From Serratia oryzae (GTDB lineage: Bacteria; Pseudomonadota; Gammaproteobacteria; Enterobacterales; Enterobacteriaceae): a stretch of DNA of 64,000 nucleotides. The stretch lies in the NCBI RefSeq assembly GCF_001976145.1, contig NZ_MOXD01000011.1, positions 24,316 through 88,315 on the forward strand, given 5' to 3'. The first letter of the stretch is position 1, and each line of letters begins with the position of its first letter. Below are positions 40,226 to 48,716 of the stretch, piece after piece. The notes under the pieces were generated by a model. The model searched no databases and was not told the origin of the DNA. It worked only from the letters and a program-made list of their open reading frames with translations. The position numbers and the translations under genes are program-made.

Positions 40226-41026
40226 ATGTATCACGTTGTCGCTTCCGATTTAGATGGCACACTGCTGTCTCCTGACCATACCCTGACGCCCTATGCCAAA
40301 GAGACGCTGCAGTTGCTGACACAGCGCGGCGTACACTTTGTTTTCGCCACTGGCCGCCACCATATCGACGTTTCCCAGATTCGCGATAATCTCGGCATCA
40401 GCGCTTTTATGATCACCTCGAACGGTGCGCGGGTGCACAACACCGCAGGTGAGCTGATCTTCAGCCACAATCTGGACGAAGATATCGCTCACGATCTCTA
40501 CACCATGATGCATGATAATCAGGAGATCCTGACCAACGTCTACCGCAACGACGACTGGTTCATGAACCGTGAGAGCCCGGAGCAGGAAAAATTCTTCCAG
40601 GAATCGATCTTTAAATATCAGCTATTTGAACCGGGCCTGCTGGAAACCGACGGGGTGTGCAAGGTGTATTTCACCTGCGACGATCACGCCTTGCTGCAGC
40701 CATTGGAAGATGCCATCAACGCGCGCTGGGGCGATCGGGTCAACGTCAGTTTCTCCCTGCCGACCTGCCTGGAAGTGATGGCGGGTGGAGTGTCGAAAGG
40801 CCATGCACTGGAAGAAGTGGCCAAGATTATCGGCTATTCGTTGAAAGAGTGTATTGCCTTCGGCGACGGCATGAACGATCTGGAAATGCTGTCGATGGCG
40901 GGCAAGGGTTGCATCATGCGCGATGCTCATCAGCGCCTGAAGGATACCTTGCCGGATCTGGAGGTGATCGGTTCTAACGCCGATGACGCCGTGCCACGTT
41001 ACCTGCGCAAGATGTTCCTGTCGTAA
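40226..41026 (+). CDS. yigL: HAD phosphatase YigL (Cof type)
   Basis: 266-residue Cof-type HAD hydrolase; the E. coli protein acts on pyridoxal phosphate and sugar phosphates and is a target of SgrS control, where it relieves sugar-phosphate stress. Motifs: DLDGTLLSPDH (nucleophile Asp), TSNGARV, VSKGHALEE (Lys) and AFGDGMNDLEML. It is 11 bases after pldB, so co-transcription with pldB is likely. Confidence 0.95.
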   Translation: MYHVVASDLDGTLLSPDHTLTPYAKETLQLLTQRGVHFVFATGRHHIDVSQIRDNLGISAFMITSNGARVHNTAGELIFSHNLDEDIAHDLYTMMHDNQEILTNVYRNDDWFMNRESPEQEKFFQESIFKYQLFEPGLLETDGVCKVYFTCDDHALLQPLEDAINARWGDRVNVSFSLPTCLEVMAGGVSKGHALEEVAKIIGYSLKECIAFGDGMNDLEMLSMAGKGCIMRDAHQRLKDTLPDLEVIGSNADDAVPRYLRKMFLS

Positions 41027-41033
41027 AGCACCG

Positions 41034-41053
41034 GGGCGCAGCCTGCTGCGCCC
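41034..41053 (+). terminator. Possible terminator of pldB-yigL
   Basis: Perfect eight-base stem gggcgcag/ctgcgccc with a four-base loop, eight bases after the yigL stop. No T-run follows, so intrinsic termination would be weak. Confidence 0.4.
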
Positions 41054-41200
41054 ACTCTCGCTGCCTCAGCGACTCAGCTCACATTCCATCAACGATTTTT
41101 TCGATTCAAACCTCACCGCTGCATCAATCTAATTGCAACTGAAAGCCAGCCCTCTGGTTATCTCACACTTATTGTGCGGGTATTTAGCCTGCTGCAAAAT

Positions 41201-41220
41201 TTTCGTCGCTGCCCGCGAAA
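41201..41220 (+). promoter_or_regulatory. Candidate LysR-type operator of the ureido cluster
   Basis: TTTCG-N10-CGAAA, a perfect dyad of a LysR-like form. It lies about 50 bases before the likely start point of a promoter with -10 tatact (41252-41257; -35 ctgttg at 41229-41234, 17-base spacer). The position suits activation of the downstream cluster by the LysR regulator encoded at its end. This is inference from symmetry and location. Confidence 0.4.
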
Positions 41221-41318
41221 TCGTTTATCTGTTGTGCCTCTCTACACTATCTATACTTGGATCTGACTCCCAAGATTGCGGCCATCAGGCCGAAACGTAA
41301 CGAACCAGGAGATGGCAT

Positions 41319-41987
41319 ATGACACAGAAAACTTTCCACGCCGAACCTTTTGATCTGCCGTTTGAAATCGGCAGTACCGCGCTGGTGATGATCGACATGC
41401 AAAGAGACTTTGTTGAGCCGGGCGGCTTTGGTGAAGCGCTGGGCAATGATGTTTCTTTCGTCCGCAGCGCCATTGAGCCTTGCAAACGAGTGCTGGATGC
41501 CGCTCGCCGCCAAGGGGTGTTGGTGATCCATACCCGCGAAGGCCACCGTGCCGATCTGAGCGATTGCCCTCCTGCCAAACTGACGCGCGGCGGGCAAACC
41601 TTTATCGGTACGCATGGGCCGATGGGGCGCATTCTGGTGCGCGGCGAAGCGGGCCACGACATTATTCCTGAACTGTACCCGCAGGCCGGTGAACCGGTGA
41701 TCGATAAGCCAGGTAAAGGCGCGTTTTACCAGACCGATCTGCATCTGATCCTGCAAAACCACGGCATCAAAACGCTGATCGTATGCGGCGTCACCACCGA
41801 GGTTTGCGTGAATACCACCGTGCGCGAAGCCAATGACCGTGGCTACGAGTGCATTATTCCGCAGGACTGCGTGGGTTCTTACTTCCCGGAATTCCAGAAG
41901 TACGCTTTGGAGATGATCAAAGCGCAGGGCGCTATTTTTGGCTGGGTTAGCGACTCTTCCGCGATTGTGGCAGGTCTGCAAGGCTGA
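41319..41987 (+). CDS. Isochorismatase-fold cysteine hydrolase, biuret hydrolase-like
   Basis: 222-residue amidohydrolase of the isochorismatase-like superfamily. The Asp-Lys-Cys catalytic set is seen at Asp26 (VMIDMQRDF), Lys130 (IDKPGKGAF) and Cys163 (TTEVCVNTT); the 33-residue Lys-Cys spacing equals that of biuret hydrolase and N-carbamoylsarcosine amidase. Segments IHTREGHRADLSD, GRILVRGEAGHDIIPELYP and TVREANDRGYECI closely follow the Rhizobium biuret hydrolase I remember, more than RutB or pyrazinamidase. That enzyme turns biuret into allophanate and ammonia. It is the first gene of the cluster, with no signal peptide. The true substrate is unproven; another ureido amide is possible. 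Confidence 0.85.
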   Translation: MTQKTFHAEPFDLPFEIGSTALVMIDMQRDFVEPGGFGEALGNDVSFVRSAIEPCKRVLDAARRQGVLVIHTREGHRADLSDCPPAKLTRGGQTFIGTHGPMGRILVRGEAGHDIIPELYPQAGEPVIDKPGKGAFYQTDLHLILQNHGIKTLIVCGVTTEVCVNTTVREANDRGYECIIPQDCVGSYFPEFQKYALEMIKAQGAIFGWVSDSSAIVAGLQG

Positions 41988-41992
41988 TCGGC

Positions 41993-42883
41993 ATGGGGCA
42001 GCCAATGTTTTTGCCAGTGCTTTCAGTGGGCTACCTGGCTGCCAACCGCTTGGCGGAAGGGGATCAACTCCAGGTACACAGCGCTTTTCAACGTTCGCTG
42101 AACCTGCGTCACCCCGATGGTTATCTGCTCTCAATCCTGAGCCGCGATAACCAGAATCTGCCGGATGCGATCCGTATCGCGCCTCCCGGTAATTGGGACT
42201 GGCGTTATCACCTGCAGGCAGGGCAAGCCGTCCGGTTTGCTAACGCTACCTTGCAGAGTGAGCACTGGGGCATGGTGCTGAGTCACAGCATACGTTGGTG
42301 CCCGCAGGCGTGGTTGTCGGGAGAGTTTGCCCCTCAGTTCCAGAGTGTACTGCGTCATTACGCCCCGTTGGCCCAACAACTGGGCCAATATTGCCAACAG
42401 CACCAGAGTGCAAGCGAGCTGCAACTGTTACCCGGTATAGGGCAAGGCGCGCGGGCGGTCACGTTGGCAATGACCGACACCCCCGCGCAACTGACGGCAG
42501 AAGTCAGCGCGCTGATCGGCTTCGGGCGCGGGCTGACGCCGGACGGTGATGACTACCTCTTGGGGTATCTGACGGCACTGTGGCCGTGGCGGCAACACCC
42601 GGCCATCGCGACGCACGATGCCACGCTGCGCAGCATCATTAGCAGCCAGCTATCACGCACCAACGACATCAGCCGTCATTACCTGGCACGTGCGTTGGAA
42701 GGCCACGTTTCACAGCCGATCTGTGATCTGATGCTGCTGTTGGGCACCGAGGCTACGGCCCCCCAGATTGAGGCGGCGGCCCAGCAGGTGATGCAGTTTG
42801 GTGCTTCTTCCGGTGTGGATTGTTTGGCTGGGTTGCTGCACGGCCTGAGGACGTTAAGCAGCGCTCTGAGCCCAGCCAGATAA
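41993..42883 (+). CDS. DUF2877 protein, AllH (YlbF)-like carbamoyltransferase component
   Basis: 296-residue soluble protein of the DUF2877 family. The conserved motif LIGFGRGLTPDGDDYLLGYL (about residues 172-191) is the family hallmark. In E. coli the relative YlbF (AllH) forms the oxamate carbamoyltransferase of allantoin degradation together with FdrA (AllF) and YlbE (AllG). Homologues of both follow here in order, so a three-part enzyme is likely. It starts five bases after the hydrolase; an ATG four codons later (42005) is also possible. Confidence 0.82.
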   Translation: MGQPMFLPVLSVGYLAANRLAEGDQLQVHSAFQRSLNLRHPDGYLLSILSRDNQNLPDAIRIAPPGNWDWRYHLQAGQAVRFANATLQSEHWGMVLSHSIRWCPQAWLSGEFAPQFQSVLRHYAPLAQQLGQYCQQHQSASELQLLPGIGQGARAVTLAMTDTPAQLTAEVSALIGFGRGLTPDGDDYLLGYLTALWPWRQHPAIATHDATLRSIISSQLSRTNDISRHYLARALEGHVSQPICDLMLLLGTEATAPQIEAAAQQVMQFGASSGVDCLAGLLHGLRTLSSALSPAR

Positions 42884-42976
42884 ACCGATTAATTTCAACA
42901 TGCTGAAAGCCCTTTTCAGCAGGGAACCCTTCTGCCAGCTGTCTACCGGCTTGCAGATCTCGCACAGGTAACCGCT

Positions 42977-44536
42977 ATGAGTGTAATGCATAAAGTTTTT
43001 GCCAATCTCTATCAGGATTCCGTATCGCTGATGCAGATTTCGGCGCAAATCAGCCAACTTCCTGGTATTGAACAGGCCTCGGTGGTGATGGGAACCGCCA
43101 CTAACCTCAGCCAACTGCGCGATGCCGGTTTGGATAACGGCTGCCAGGCTGGGCCGAACGATCTGATCATCGCCGTACGTGGCGAAGAAGCGGCCTGTGC
43201 CGCTGCGCTGGAACTGGCACATCAACGCCTGAACAGCAAGCCTGCAGAAAGCAATAATGGGGGCATACAGGCACCGCCATTGGTGAGCCTGGAAATGGCC
43301 GCCGAGCAACAGCCCGATATTAATCTGGCGCTGATCTCCGTACCCGGTGATTACGCGGCAGCCGAGGCGATTAAAGCTCTGCATCTGGATATGAACGTGA
43401 TGCTGTTCAGCGATAACGTCAGCCTGGAGCAGGAAAAGCAGATCAAACTGCTGGCCCAGAGCAAGAATCGCTTGGTGATGGGGCCAGATTGCGGCACCGC
43501 GATTATCAACGGCCTGCCGTTGGGCTTTGCCAACGTGGTGAAACCCGGTGCAATCGGCATCGTTGGCGCTTCGGGCACGGGTGTGCAGGAAGTGACCTGC
43601 CGCATCGACCAACTGGGAGCAGGTATTTCTCAGGCGATTGGCACCGGCGGCCACGATCTGCATGAAGAGATCGGCGGTATCTCCATGCTGCACGGGTTAC
43701 AGGCGCTGGCCGCCGATCCGGCAACGCAGGTGATTGTTTTGATCTCCAAGCCACCGGCACGCCCGGTTGCCGAACGTATTCTGGAGCAGGCACAAGCCTG
43801 CGGAAAACCGGTGGTAGTTAACTTCCTGGGCGCTGCGCCGGAAGAGGTCACTCGTCCTGGGATCACCGCGGCGGCTACGCTGGCAGATGCTGCCGGGCTT
43901 GCGGTGGCGCTGGCGAACTGCACACCAGCACCGGCCACGGTCACCACAATATCAGCGGAAGATCGGCAAATCCTGCAAAACGCCAGCGCCAGCTTGCCAG
44001 CGACTCGCCGCTACATTCGCGGTGTGTTTGCCGGTGGCACCTTCTGCTATGAAGGCCAACTGCTGTGCCAACAGCAAGGGTTCAGCGCGGCGTCGAATAC
44101 GCCGGTCAAGGGCAACAGCAGGTTGGCGGATATCTGGCGCAGCCAGGGCCATACGTTGATCGACATGGGCGATGATGACTTTACCCGTGGCCGACCGCAC
44201 CCGATGATCGACCCCACCCTGCGCAACCAGCGCATTGTGGCTGAGTTGAATGACGCCGAGACCGCCGTGGTGCTGTTTGATCTGGTGCTGGGTTATGGCG
44301 CGGCTGCCGAGCCGGCAACCGAACTGCTGGCCCTGTTGAATCAAAACTCTAGCCAGTCCAGGCCGTTGCTGATTGCCCATGTCTGCGGCACCGAAACCGA
44401 TCCTCAACAACGTTCACGTCAGATAGCTGCCTTACGCCAGGCTGGCGTACTGATTGCGGGCTGTAATGCCCAGGCGGCCATGTGGGCCAGCCAGATTGCC
44501 CGCATTCAGGCAGAGAAAAACGGAGAAAAATCATGA
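42977..44536 (+). CDS. fdrA: FdrA-like protein (AllF-type carbamoyltransferase subunit)
   Basis: 519 residues, with the two CoA-ligase-like Rossmann domains of the FdrA family: YQDSVSLMQIS near the N-terminus, LALISVPGDYAAAEAI, LVMGPDCGTAIING, VGASGTGVQEVTCRIDQLG, and GRPHPMIDPTLRNQ in the second half. Often annotated as acyl-CoA synthetase or succinyl-CoA ligase-like. E. coli FdrA is now assigned as a subunit of oxamate carbamoyltransferase, which phosphorolyses oxalurate to oxamate and carbamoyl phosphate. The C-terminus overlaps the next gene by four bases, consistent with subunits of one complex. Confidence 0.88.
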   Translation: MSVMHKVFANLYQDSVSLMQISAQISQLPGIEQASVVMGTATNLSQLRDAGLDNGCQAGPNDLIIAVRGEEAACAAALELAHQRLNSKPAESNNGGIQAPPLVSLEMAAEQQPDINLALISVPGDYAAAEAIKALHLDMNVMLFSDNVSLEQEKQIKLLAQSKNRLVMGPDCGTAIINGLPLGFANVVKPGAIGIVGASGTGVQEVTCRIDQLGAGISQAIGTGGHDLHEEIGGISMLHGLQALAADPATQVIVLISKPPARPVAERILEQAQACGKPVVVNFLGAAPEEVTRPGITAAATLADAAGLAVALANCTPAPATVTTISAEDRQILQNASASLPATRRYIRGVFAGGTFCYEGQLLCQQQGFSAASNTPVKGNSRLADIWRSQGHTLIDMGDDDFTRGRPHPMIDPTLRNQRIVAELNDAETAVVLFDLVLGYGAAAEPATELLALLNQNSSQSRPLLIAHVCGTETDPQQRSRQIAALRQAGVLIAGCNAQAAMWASQIARIQAEKNGEKS

Positions 44537-45954
44537 ATCCATTATTCCAGCAGCCACTGAAAGTGGTGAATGCCGGGCTGACCGGTTTTGCCGATAACCT
44601 GAAACAGGCCAATGGCGACGTGGTTGCCTTGAGCTGGCAACCCCCTGCCCTGGGCGACGTGCAAGCAGGGCTGGATCTGGCCGAGTTGATTCGCCACCCG
44701 CTAGTGGAGCAGGCCAACCAGATCGCCTTCGAACGCTACCTGAGTGCTCAACCGGTACTGATTGACGTGATGAGCGCGGCTGAGGCGATTCCTGCCATGG
44801 CCCAGCGCAAGCTGATCCTGCATTCCGGCCCGCCGATTGCCTGGCCAGACATGTGTGGCCCGGTGAAAGGGGCGATCGTTGGGGCGATCCTGTTTGAAGG
44901 CTGGGCTACGGATCATCAGGCCGCCGAGCAACTGATCGTTGAAGGCGCAGTGGACCTGGAGCCTTGCCATCATCATCAGGCGGTTGGGCCAATGGCTGGC
45001 ATCATCAGCCCGTCGATGCCGCTGTGGGTGATTGAAAACAAAACCAACGGCCAGCGTGCGTTCAGCAACTTCAACGAAGGCCTGGGCAAAGTGCTGCGCT
45101 TTGGTGCCAACAATGAAGAAGTGCTGCAGCGCCTGCGCTGGATGCAGCAAGAACTGGCACCGGCATTGAAAGCCGCCGTGCGCCAGATTGGCGAGTTGGA
45201 ACTGAAACCGCTGATGGCACAGGCGCTGCACATGGGGGATGAGGTTCACAACCGTAACTCTGCGGCGACCGGGTTGCTGATCAAGCGTCTGGTACCGGCG
45301 TTGTTGGCCTGCGATCTGCCGGTGGCAACGCTGCAGAGCGTGGTGGCCTTTATTACCGGCAACGATCACTTCTTCCTCAACCTGTCGATGGCCGCCTGTA
45401 AAGCGATGATGGACGCTGCCGCCGATGTGCCCTACAGCTCAATGGTCACCGTGATGGCGCGTAACGGCGTCAACTTCGGTATCCGCCTGTCCGGTACGGG
45501 CGATCGCTGGTTCCAGGCTCCGGCCAACGCGGTGGAAGGGTTGTTCTTCCCTGGTTATGGTGTGGACGATGCGGCAGCCGATCTCGGCGACAGCGCGATC
45601 ACTGAAACCGCTGGCGTGGGCGGTTTTGCCATGGCCTCTTCCCCGGCCATCGTCAAGTTTGTCGGCGGTACGCCGGCCGATGCCACCAATAACAGCCGTC
45701 GTATGCAGGAGATCACCGTCGGTGCTAACCCGGCCTTCACCCTGCCTGCGCTTAACTTTGCGCCGACTGCGGCGGGGATCGATGCGCGTAAAGTGGCCGA
45801 TCGCCAGATCCTGCCGGTGATCAATACCGGTATCGCCCACAAACAGGCGGGCGTCGGGCAGATTGGTGCCGGTATTACTACCGCGCCGATGCCTTGTTTC
45901 GTCGATGCCATCCAGGCATTGGCTCAGTCACTGCCTGCAGGAGAAAAAGCATGA
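44533..45954 (+). CDS. DUF1116 protein, AllG (YlbE)-like carbamoyltransferase subunit
   Basis: 473 residues of the DUF1116 family. Conserved stretches include HSGPPIAWPDMCGPVKGAIVG, ACHHHQAVGP-like EPCHHHQAVGPMAG, the NGVNFGIRLSGTG loop and GIAHKQAGVGQIGAGI at the end. E. coli YlbE (AllG) of this family works with FdrA and YlbF. The start at 44533 overlaps the fdrA stop (ATGA), and its own stop overlaps the carbamate kinase start, so all are likely made in step. The extended in-frame start at 44482 is rejected. Confidence 0.87.
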   Translation: MNPLFQQPLKVVNAGLTGFADNLKQANGDVVALSWQPPALGDVQAGLDLAELIRHPLVEQANQIAFERYLSAQPVLIDVMSAAEAIPAMAQRKLILHSGPPIAWPDMCGPVKGAIVGAILFEGWATDHQAAEQLIVEGAVDLEPCHHHQAVGPMAGIISPSMPLWVIENKTNGQRAFSNFNEGLGKVLRFGANNEEVLQRLRWMQQELAPALKAAVRQIGELELKPLMAQALHMGDEVHNRNSAATGLLIKRLVPALLACDLPVATLQSVVAFITGNDHFFLNLSMAACKAMMDAAADVPYSSMVTVMARNGVNFGIRLSGTGDRWFQAPANAVEGLFFPGYGVDDAAADLGDSAITETAGVGGFAMASSPAIVKFVGGTPADATNNSRRMQEITVGANPAFTLPALNFAPTAAGIDARKVADRQILPVINTGIAHKQAGVGQIGAGITTAPMPCFVDAIQALAQSLPAGEKA

Positions 45955-46910
45955 GCAAACCTTTAGCCGTGGTTGCCGTAGGTGGTAACGCGTTGATTCA
46001 GAACGATCGGCAAAACAGTATTCCCGATCAGTACCAGGCGGTGATGGAAACCGTTGGGCACGTTGTTGAGATGATCGAAGCCGGTTGGGATCTGGTGCTG
46101 ACCCACGGCAACGGGCCGCAGGTCGGGTTTATCCTGCGCCGCTCCGAGCTGGCGGCAGAAGAAGTGGCGCCGGTGCCGCTGGATTATGCGGTGGGTGATA
46201 CTCAAGGCGCGATTGGCTACATGTTCCAGAAGGCGCTGCGTAATGAACTGCAGCGCCGTGGGATCCAGCGCCCAGTGGTCGCTCTGGTGACGCAAACTCT
46301 GGTCAGCGCCGATGATGCGGCATTCCAGCATCCGAGCAAGCCGGTAGGGGCATTCTTTGATCGTGAGACAGCGTTAGCGCGCCAGCAAACGCTGGGCTGG
46401 ACGGTCATGGAAGACGCAGGCCGCGGCTGGCGCCGCACGGTGCCTTCACCTGCGCCGCTGGAGATCATCGAGCGTGATGTGATTAGCCAACTGCTGGCGC
46501 AAGGCTGCATCGTCATCGCCTGCGGCGGCGGCGGGATCCCGGTGATCCGCGATGAGCATCAGCAACTGCAAGGTGTGGAAGCGGTGATCGACAAAGATCT
46601 TGCTTCGGCATTGCTGGCAGAACAACTCGGTGCGGACCTGTTGATGATCCCGACCGGGGTTGAACAGGTTGCCATCAATTTTGGTACACCGCAGCAACAG
46701 TGGCTGGATACGTTGAGCATTGAACAGGCGCAGGAATTACTGCAACAGGGGCAATTTGGTGCTGGCAGCATGCAGCCGAAAGTTGAAGCTATCTTGGGCT
46801 TTGTCACCCGTAGCCAGCAGCAGGGCAAGAACGGCCAAGGGCTGATCACCAGCCCGCAAGCCATTAAGGCAGCCCTGAATCACCAGACCGGCACTTGGAT
46901 TAAGCCATAA
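45951..46910 (+). CDS. Carbamate kinase
   Basis: 319 residues of the amino-acid-kinase fold. Motifs VVAVGGNALIQ, LTHGNGPQVG, VIACGGGGIPVI and VIDKDLASALLAEQLGAD are all standard ArcC/YbcF (AllK) signatures. It transfers phosphate from carbamoyl phosphate to ADP, giving ATP, carbamate (then CO2 and ammonia). Here, directly downstream of a carbamoyltransferase set and without arginine deiminase genes, it most likely recovers ATP from carbamoyl phosphate made by that enzyme. Four-base overlap with the preceding gene. Confidence 0.95.
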   Translation: MSKPLAVVAVGGNALIQNDRQNSIPDQYQAVMETVGHVVEMIEAGWDLVLTHGNGPQVGFILRRSELAAEEVAPVPLDYAVGDTQGAIGYMFQKALRNELQRRGIQRPVVALVTQTLVSADDAAFQHPSKPVGAFFDRETALARQQTLGWTVMEDAGRGWRRTVPSPAPLEIIERDVISQLLAQGCIVIACGGGGIPVIRDEHQQLQGVEAVIDKDLASALLAEQLGADLLMIPTGVEQVAINFGTPQQQWLDTLSIEQAQELLQQGQFGAGSMQPKVEAILGFVTRSQQQGKNGQGLITSPQAIKAALNHQTGTWIKP

Positions 46911-46929
46911 CCATTAAGGAATTAACACA

Positions 46930-47322
46930 ATGAGTCAGACTACTTTGGTGGCCGTGAACGGCACCCTGATGCGCGGCCTGGAACTGAACGGCAACATGAC
47001 CGGAGCAGGCGGCGTTTTCGTTCGTGAAGACCAGACCGATGCCCATTATCGGCTGTGGAGCATTAACGATCGCCATCCAGGCATGATCCGGGTGATGGAA
47101 GGCGGCGTTTCGGTAGCGCTGGAGATCTGGGAACTGCCGATGGCGTCGTTCGCGACGCTGTTGCTGAGCGAACCGGCTGGGCTGTCGATCGGCAAGGTGA
47201 AACTGCAGGACGGCAGCGAAGTGCTGGGCGTGCTGGCAGAGCCTTGGCTGGTGGCAGGGCAGAAAGAAATTACCGAGTGCGGCGGCTGGCGCCAGTATAC
47301 CGGTGAAACCTTCACCGAATGA
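46930..47322 (+). CDS. Allophanate hydrolase C-terminal-domain-like protein
   Basis: 130-residue protein resembling the C-terminal domain of allophanate hydrolase (AtzF/DUR1,2 type; gamma-glutamylcyclotransferase-like fold): VAVNGTLMRGLELNGNM at the N-terminus, YRLWSINDRHPGM, VALEIWELP and GLSIGKVKLQDGSEVLGVLAEP. In the full enzyme this domain acts on N-carboxycarbamate after the amidase domain; no amidase domain is encoded here. It has a good aagga ribosome site and sits 19 bases after carbamate kinase. Function in this stand-alone form is unknown to me; a decarboxylase or activity on carbamate-like intermediates is inference. Confidence 0.75.
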   Translation: MSQTTLVAVNGTLMRGLELNGNMTGAGGVFVREDQTDAHYRLWSINDRHPGMIRVMEGGVSVALEIWELPMASFATLLLSEPAGLSIGKVKLQDGSEVLGVLAEPWLVAGQKEITECGGWRQYTGETFTE

Positions 47323-47346
47323 GTGGCTAAACCTTCAGGTTATACA

Positions 47347-47375
47347 CCGCCAGCAGCACTGATGTGCGCTGGCGG
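47347..47375 (+). repeat. Intercistronic stem-loop before the NCS1 permease
   Basis: Long, nearly perfect hairpin: ccgccagc/gctggcgg (47347-47354 with 47368-47375), one bulged A, and an inner gcac/gtgc with a tgat loop. It has no T-run. In the middle of an operon it could protect upstream mRNA or set lower permease levels. Confidence 0.6.
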
Positions 47376-47409
47376 GACCACCTGACACAAGACTCCATAG
47401 GAGTAATCA

Positions 47410-48633
47410 ATGCGTAAAACGGATGAAAGCGTCAGTACCGCGTCCGGCTTCCATATTGCGATGATCTTGCTGGGGATTGCGGTTACCCCGGTGTTGCTCT
47501 CTTCCTCCAGCCTTGGCAACCAGCTCTCCCGTTCAGAGCTGATCACCGTGGTGGGATTGGGGGGAATTATTCTGGCGGTGTTGGCCGCCATCACCATCAG
47601 CGTGGGTGAAAAAGCGCGTCTGCCGACCTACGGCATTGTGAAGTATCCCTTCGGTGAACGCGGTGCGGTGGCCATTAACATTCTGATGGCGATCAGCCTG
47701 TTTGGTTGGATTGCGGTAACCGCCAACATGTTCGGCCATTCGGTGCACGATCTGCTGGCGCAGCGTGGCATGGATCTGCCAACGCCGCTGCTGGTGGCGA
47801 TTGGGTGCTGTATTTTTGTCGCATCTACCGCGTTTGGCTTTGCCGTGCTGGGTAAAGTGGCGCAGATCGCGGTGCCGATTATCGCACTGGTGCTGTGCTA
47901 CATCCTGTATGTGGCGATGAACGGCCAGGTTGAACTGGTACAAAGCGTGGGCAGTATGGATACCGGGGTGGCGGTTTCTACCGTGGTGGGGACGATCATT
48001 GTACTGGTTGCCACTTTGCCCGACTTCGGCAGCTTCGTGCATAACCGCAAGCATGCGTTGATCGGCGCATTTAGCACCTTTCTGATTGCTTACCCATTGC
48101 TGTATTGGGTGGGGGCGACGCCTAGCGCACTGAGCGGGCAGGGATCGCTGCTGGCGGCGATGGCGGCATTCGGTTCGGTATTACCGGCGGCCTTGCTGTT
48201 GGTGTTTGCCTGCATCACCGGCAACGCCGGTAATATGTTCCAGGGAACGCTGGTGGTGTCTACGCTGTTAACCCGTTTCCCGAAATGGCAGATCACTCTG
48301 GCGCTTGGCGTGCTGTCGGCGATTGTCGGCAGTATGGACATCATGGGCTGGTTTATTCCGTTCTTGCTGTTCCTTGGCATTGCTACCCCACCGGTGGCCG
48401 GTATCTATATCGCCGACTTCTTCCTCTATCGCCGCAATGGCTATCAGGAAGGCGTGCTGGCGGCGGAGCCACAGATCAAGCTGCTGACGTTTGTCGCTTG
48501 GGCTGCGGGCTCGGCGGTGGGTTTTATGACGGTGAAAGGGATGTTTACCCTGACCACCATTCCTTCGGTGGACTCGATCCTGGTAGCCTGCGTGGGTTAT
48601 GTGCTGTTAAGCCGGATCGGTACGCAAAAATAA
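47410..48633 (+). CDS. NCS1 family (CodB-like) permease
   Basis: 407-residue inner-membrane transporter with about twelve hydrophobic helices, of the nucleobase-cation-symport-1 family that includes cytosine, allantoin, hydantoin and thiamine carriers. The N-terminal half has YGIVKYPFGERGAVAINILMA, similar to CodB; FIPFLLFLGIATPPVAGIYIADFFL near residue 320-345 is a family hallmark. No signal peptide. It presumably brings in the substrate of the upstream enzymes; a ureido or small heterocyclic compound is the expected type. 87 bases separate it from the preceding gene. Confidence 0.88.
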   Translation: MRKTDESVSTASGFHIAMILLGIAVTPVLLSSSSLGNQLSRSELITVVGLGGIILAVLAAITISVGEKARLPTYGIVKYPFGERGAVAINILMAISLFGWIAVTANMFGHSVHDLLAQRGMDLPTPLLVAIGCCIFVASTAFGFAVLGKVAQIAVPIIALVLCYILYVAMNGQVELVQSVGSMDTGVAVSTVVGTIIVLVATLPDFGSFVHNRKHALIGAFSTFLIAYPLLYWVGATPSALSGQGSLLAAMAAFGSVLPAALLLVFACITGNAGNMFQGTLVVSTLLTRFPKWQITLALGVLSAIVGSMDIMGWFIPFLLFLGIATPPVAGIYIADFFLYRRNGYQEGVLAAEPQIKLLTFVAWAAGSAVGFMTVKGMFTLTTIPSVDSILVACVGYVLLSRIGTQK

Positions 48634-48664
48634 TACTCAGGTATAATCGAACATAGTGAATATG

Positions 48665-48686
48665 CTGCCAGCATGTAAGCTGGCAG
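48665..48686 (+). terminator. Hairpin between the permease and lysR genes
   Basis: Perfect eight-base stem ctgccagc/gctggcag with a six-base loop, 31 bases after the permease stop. It is followed by tctcctctc rather than a true T-run. Likely end of the catabolic operon or an attenuator before the regulator. Confidence 0.45.
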
Positions 48687-48716
48687 TCTCCTCTCAGGCA
48701 GCCTCAGGGAATCATT

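Noticed and set aside
41247-42134. A 295-residue open frame antisense to the cysteine hydrolase
   Set aside because: The plus strand has an intact catalytic triad and a proper ribosome site; the antisense frame is an artefact of codon bias.
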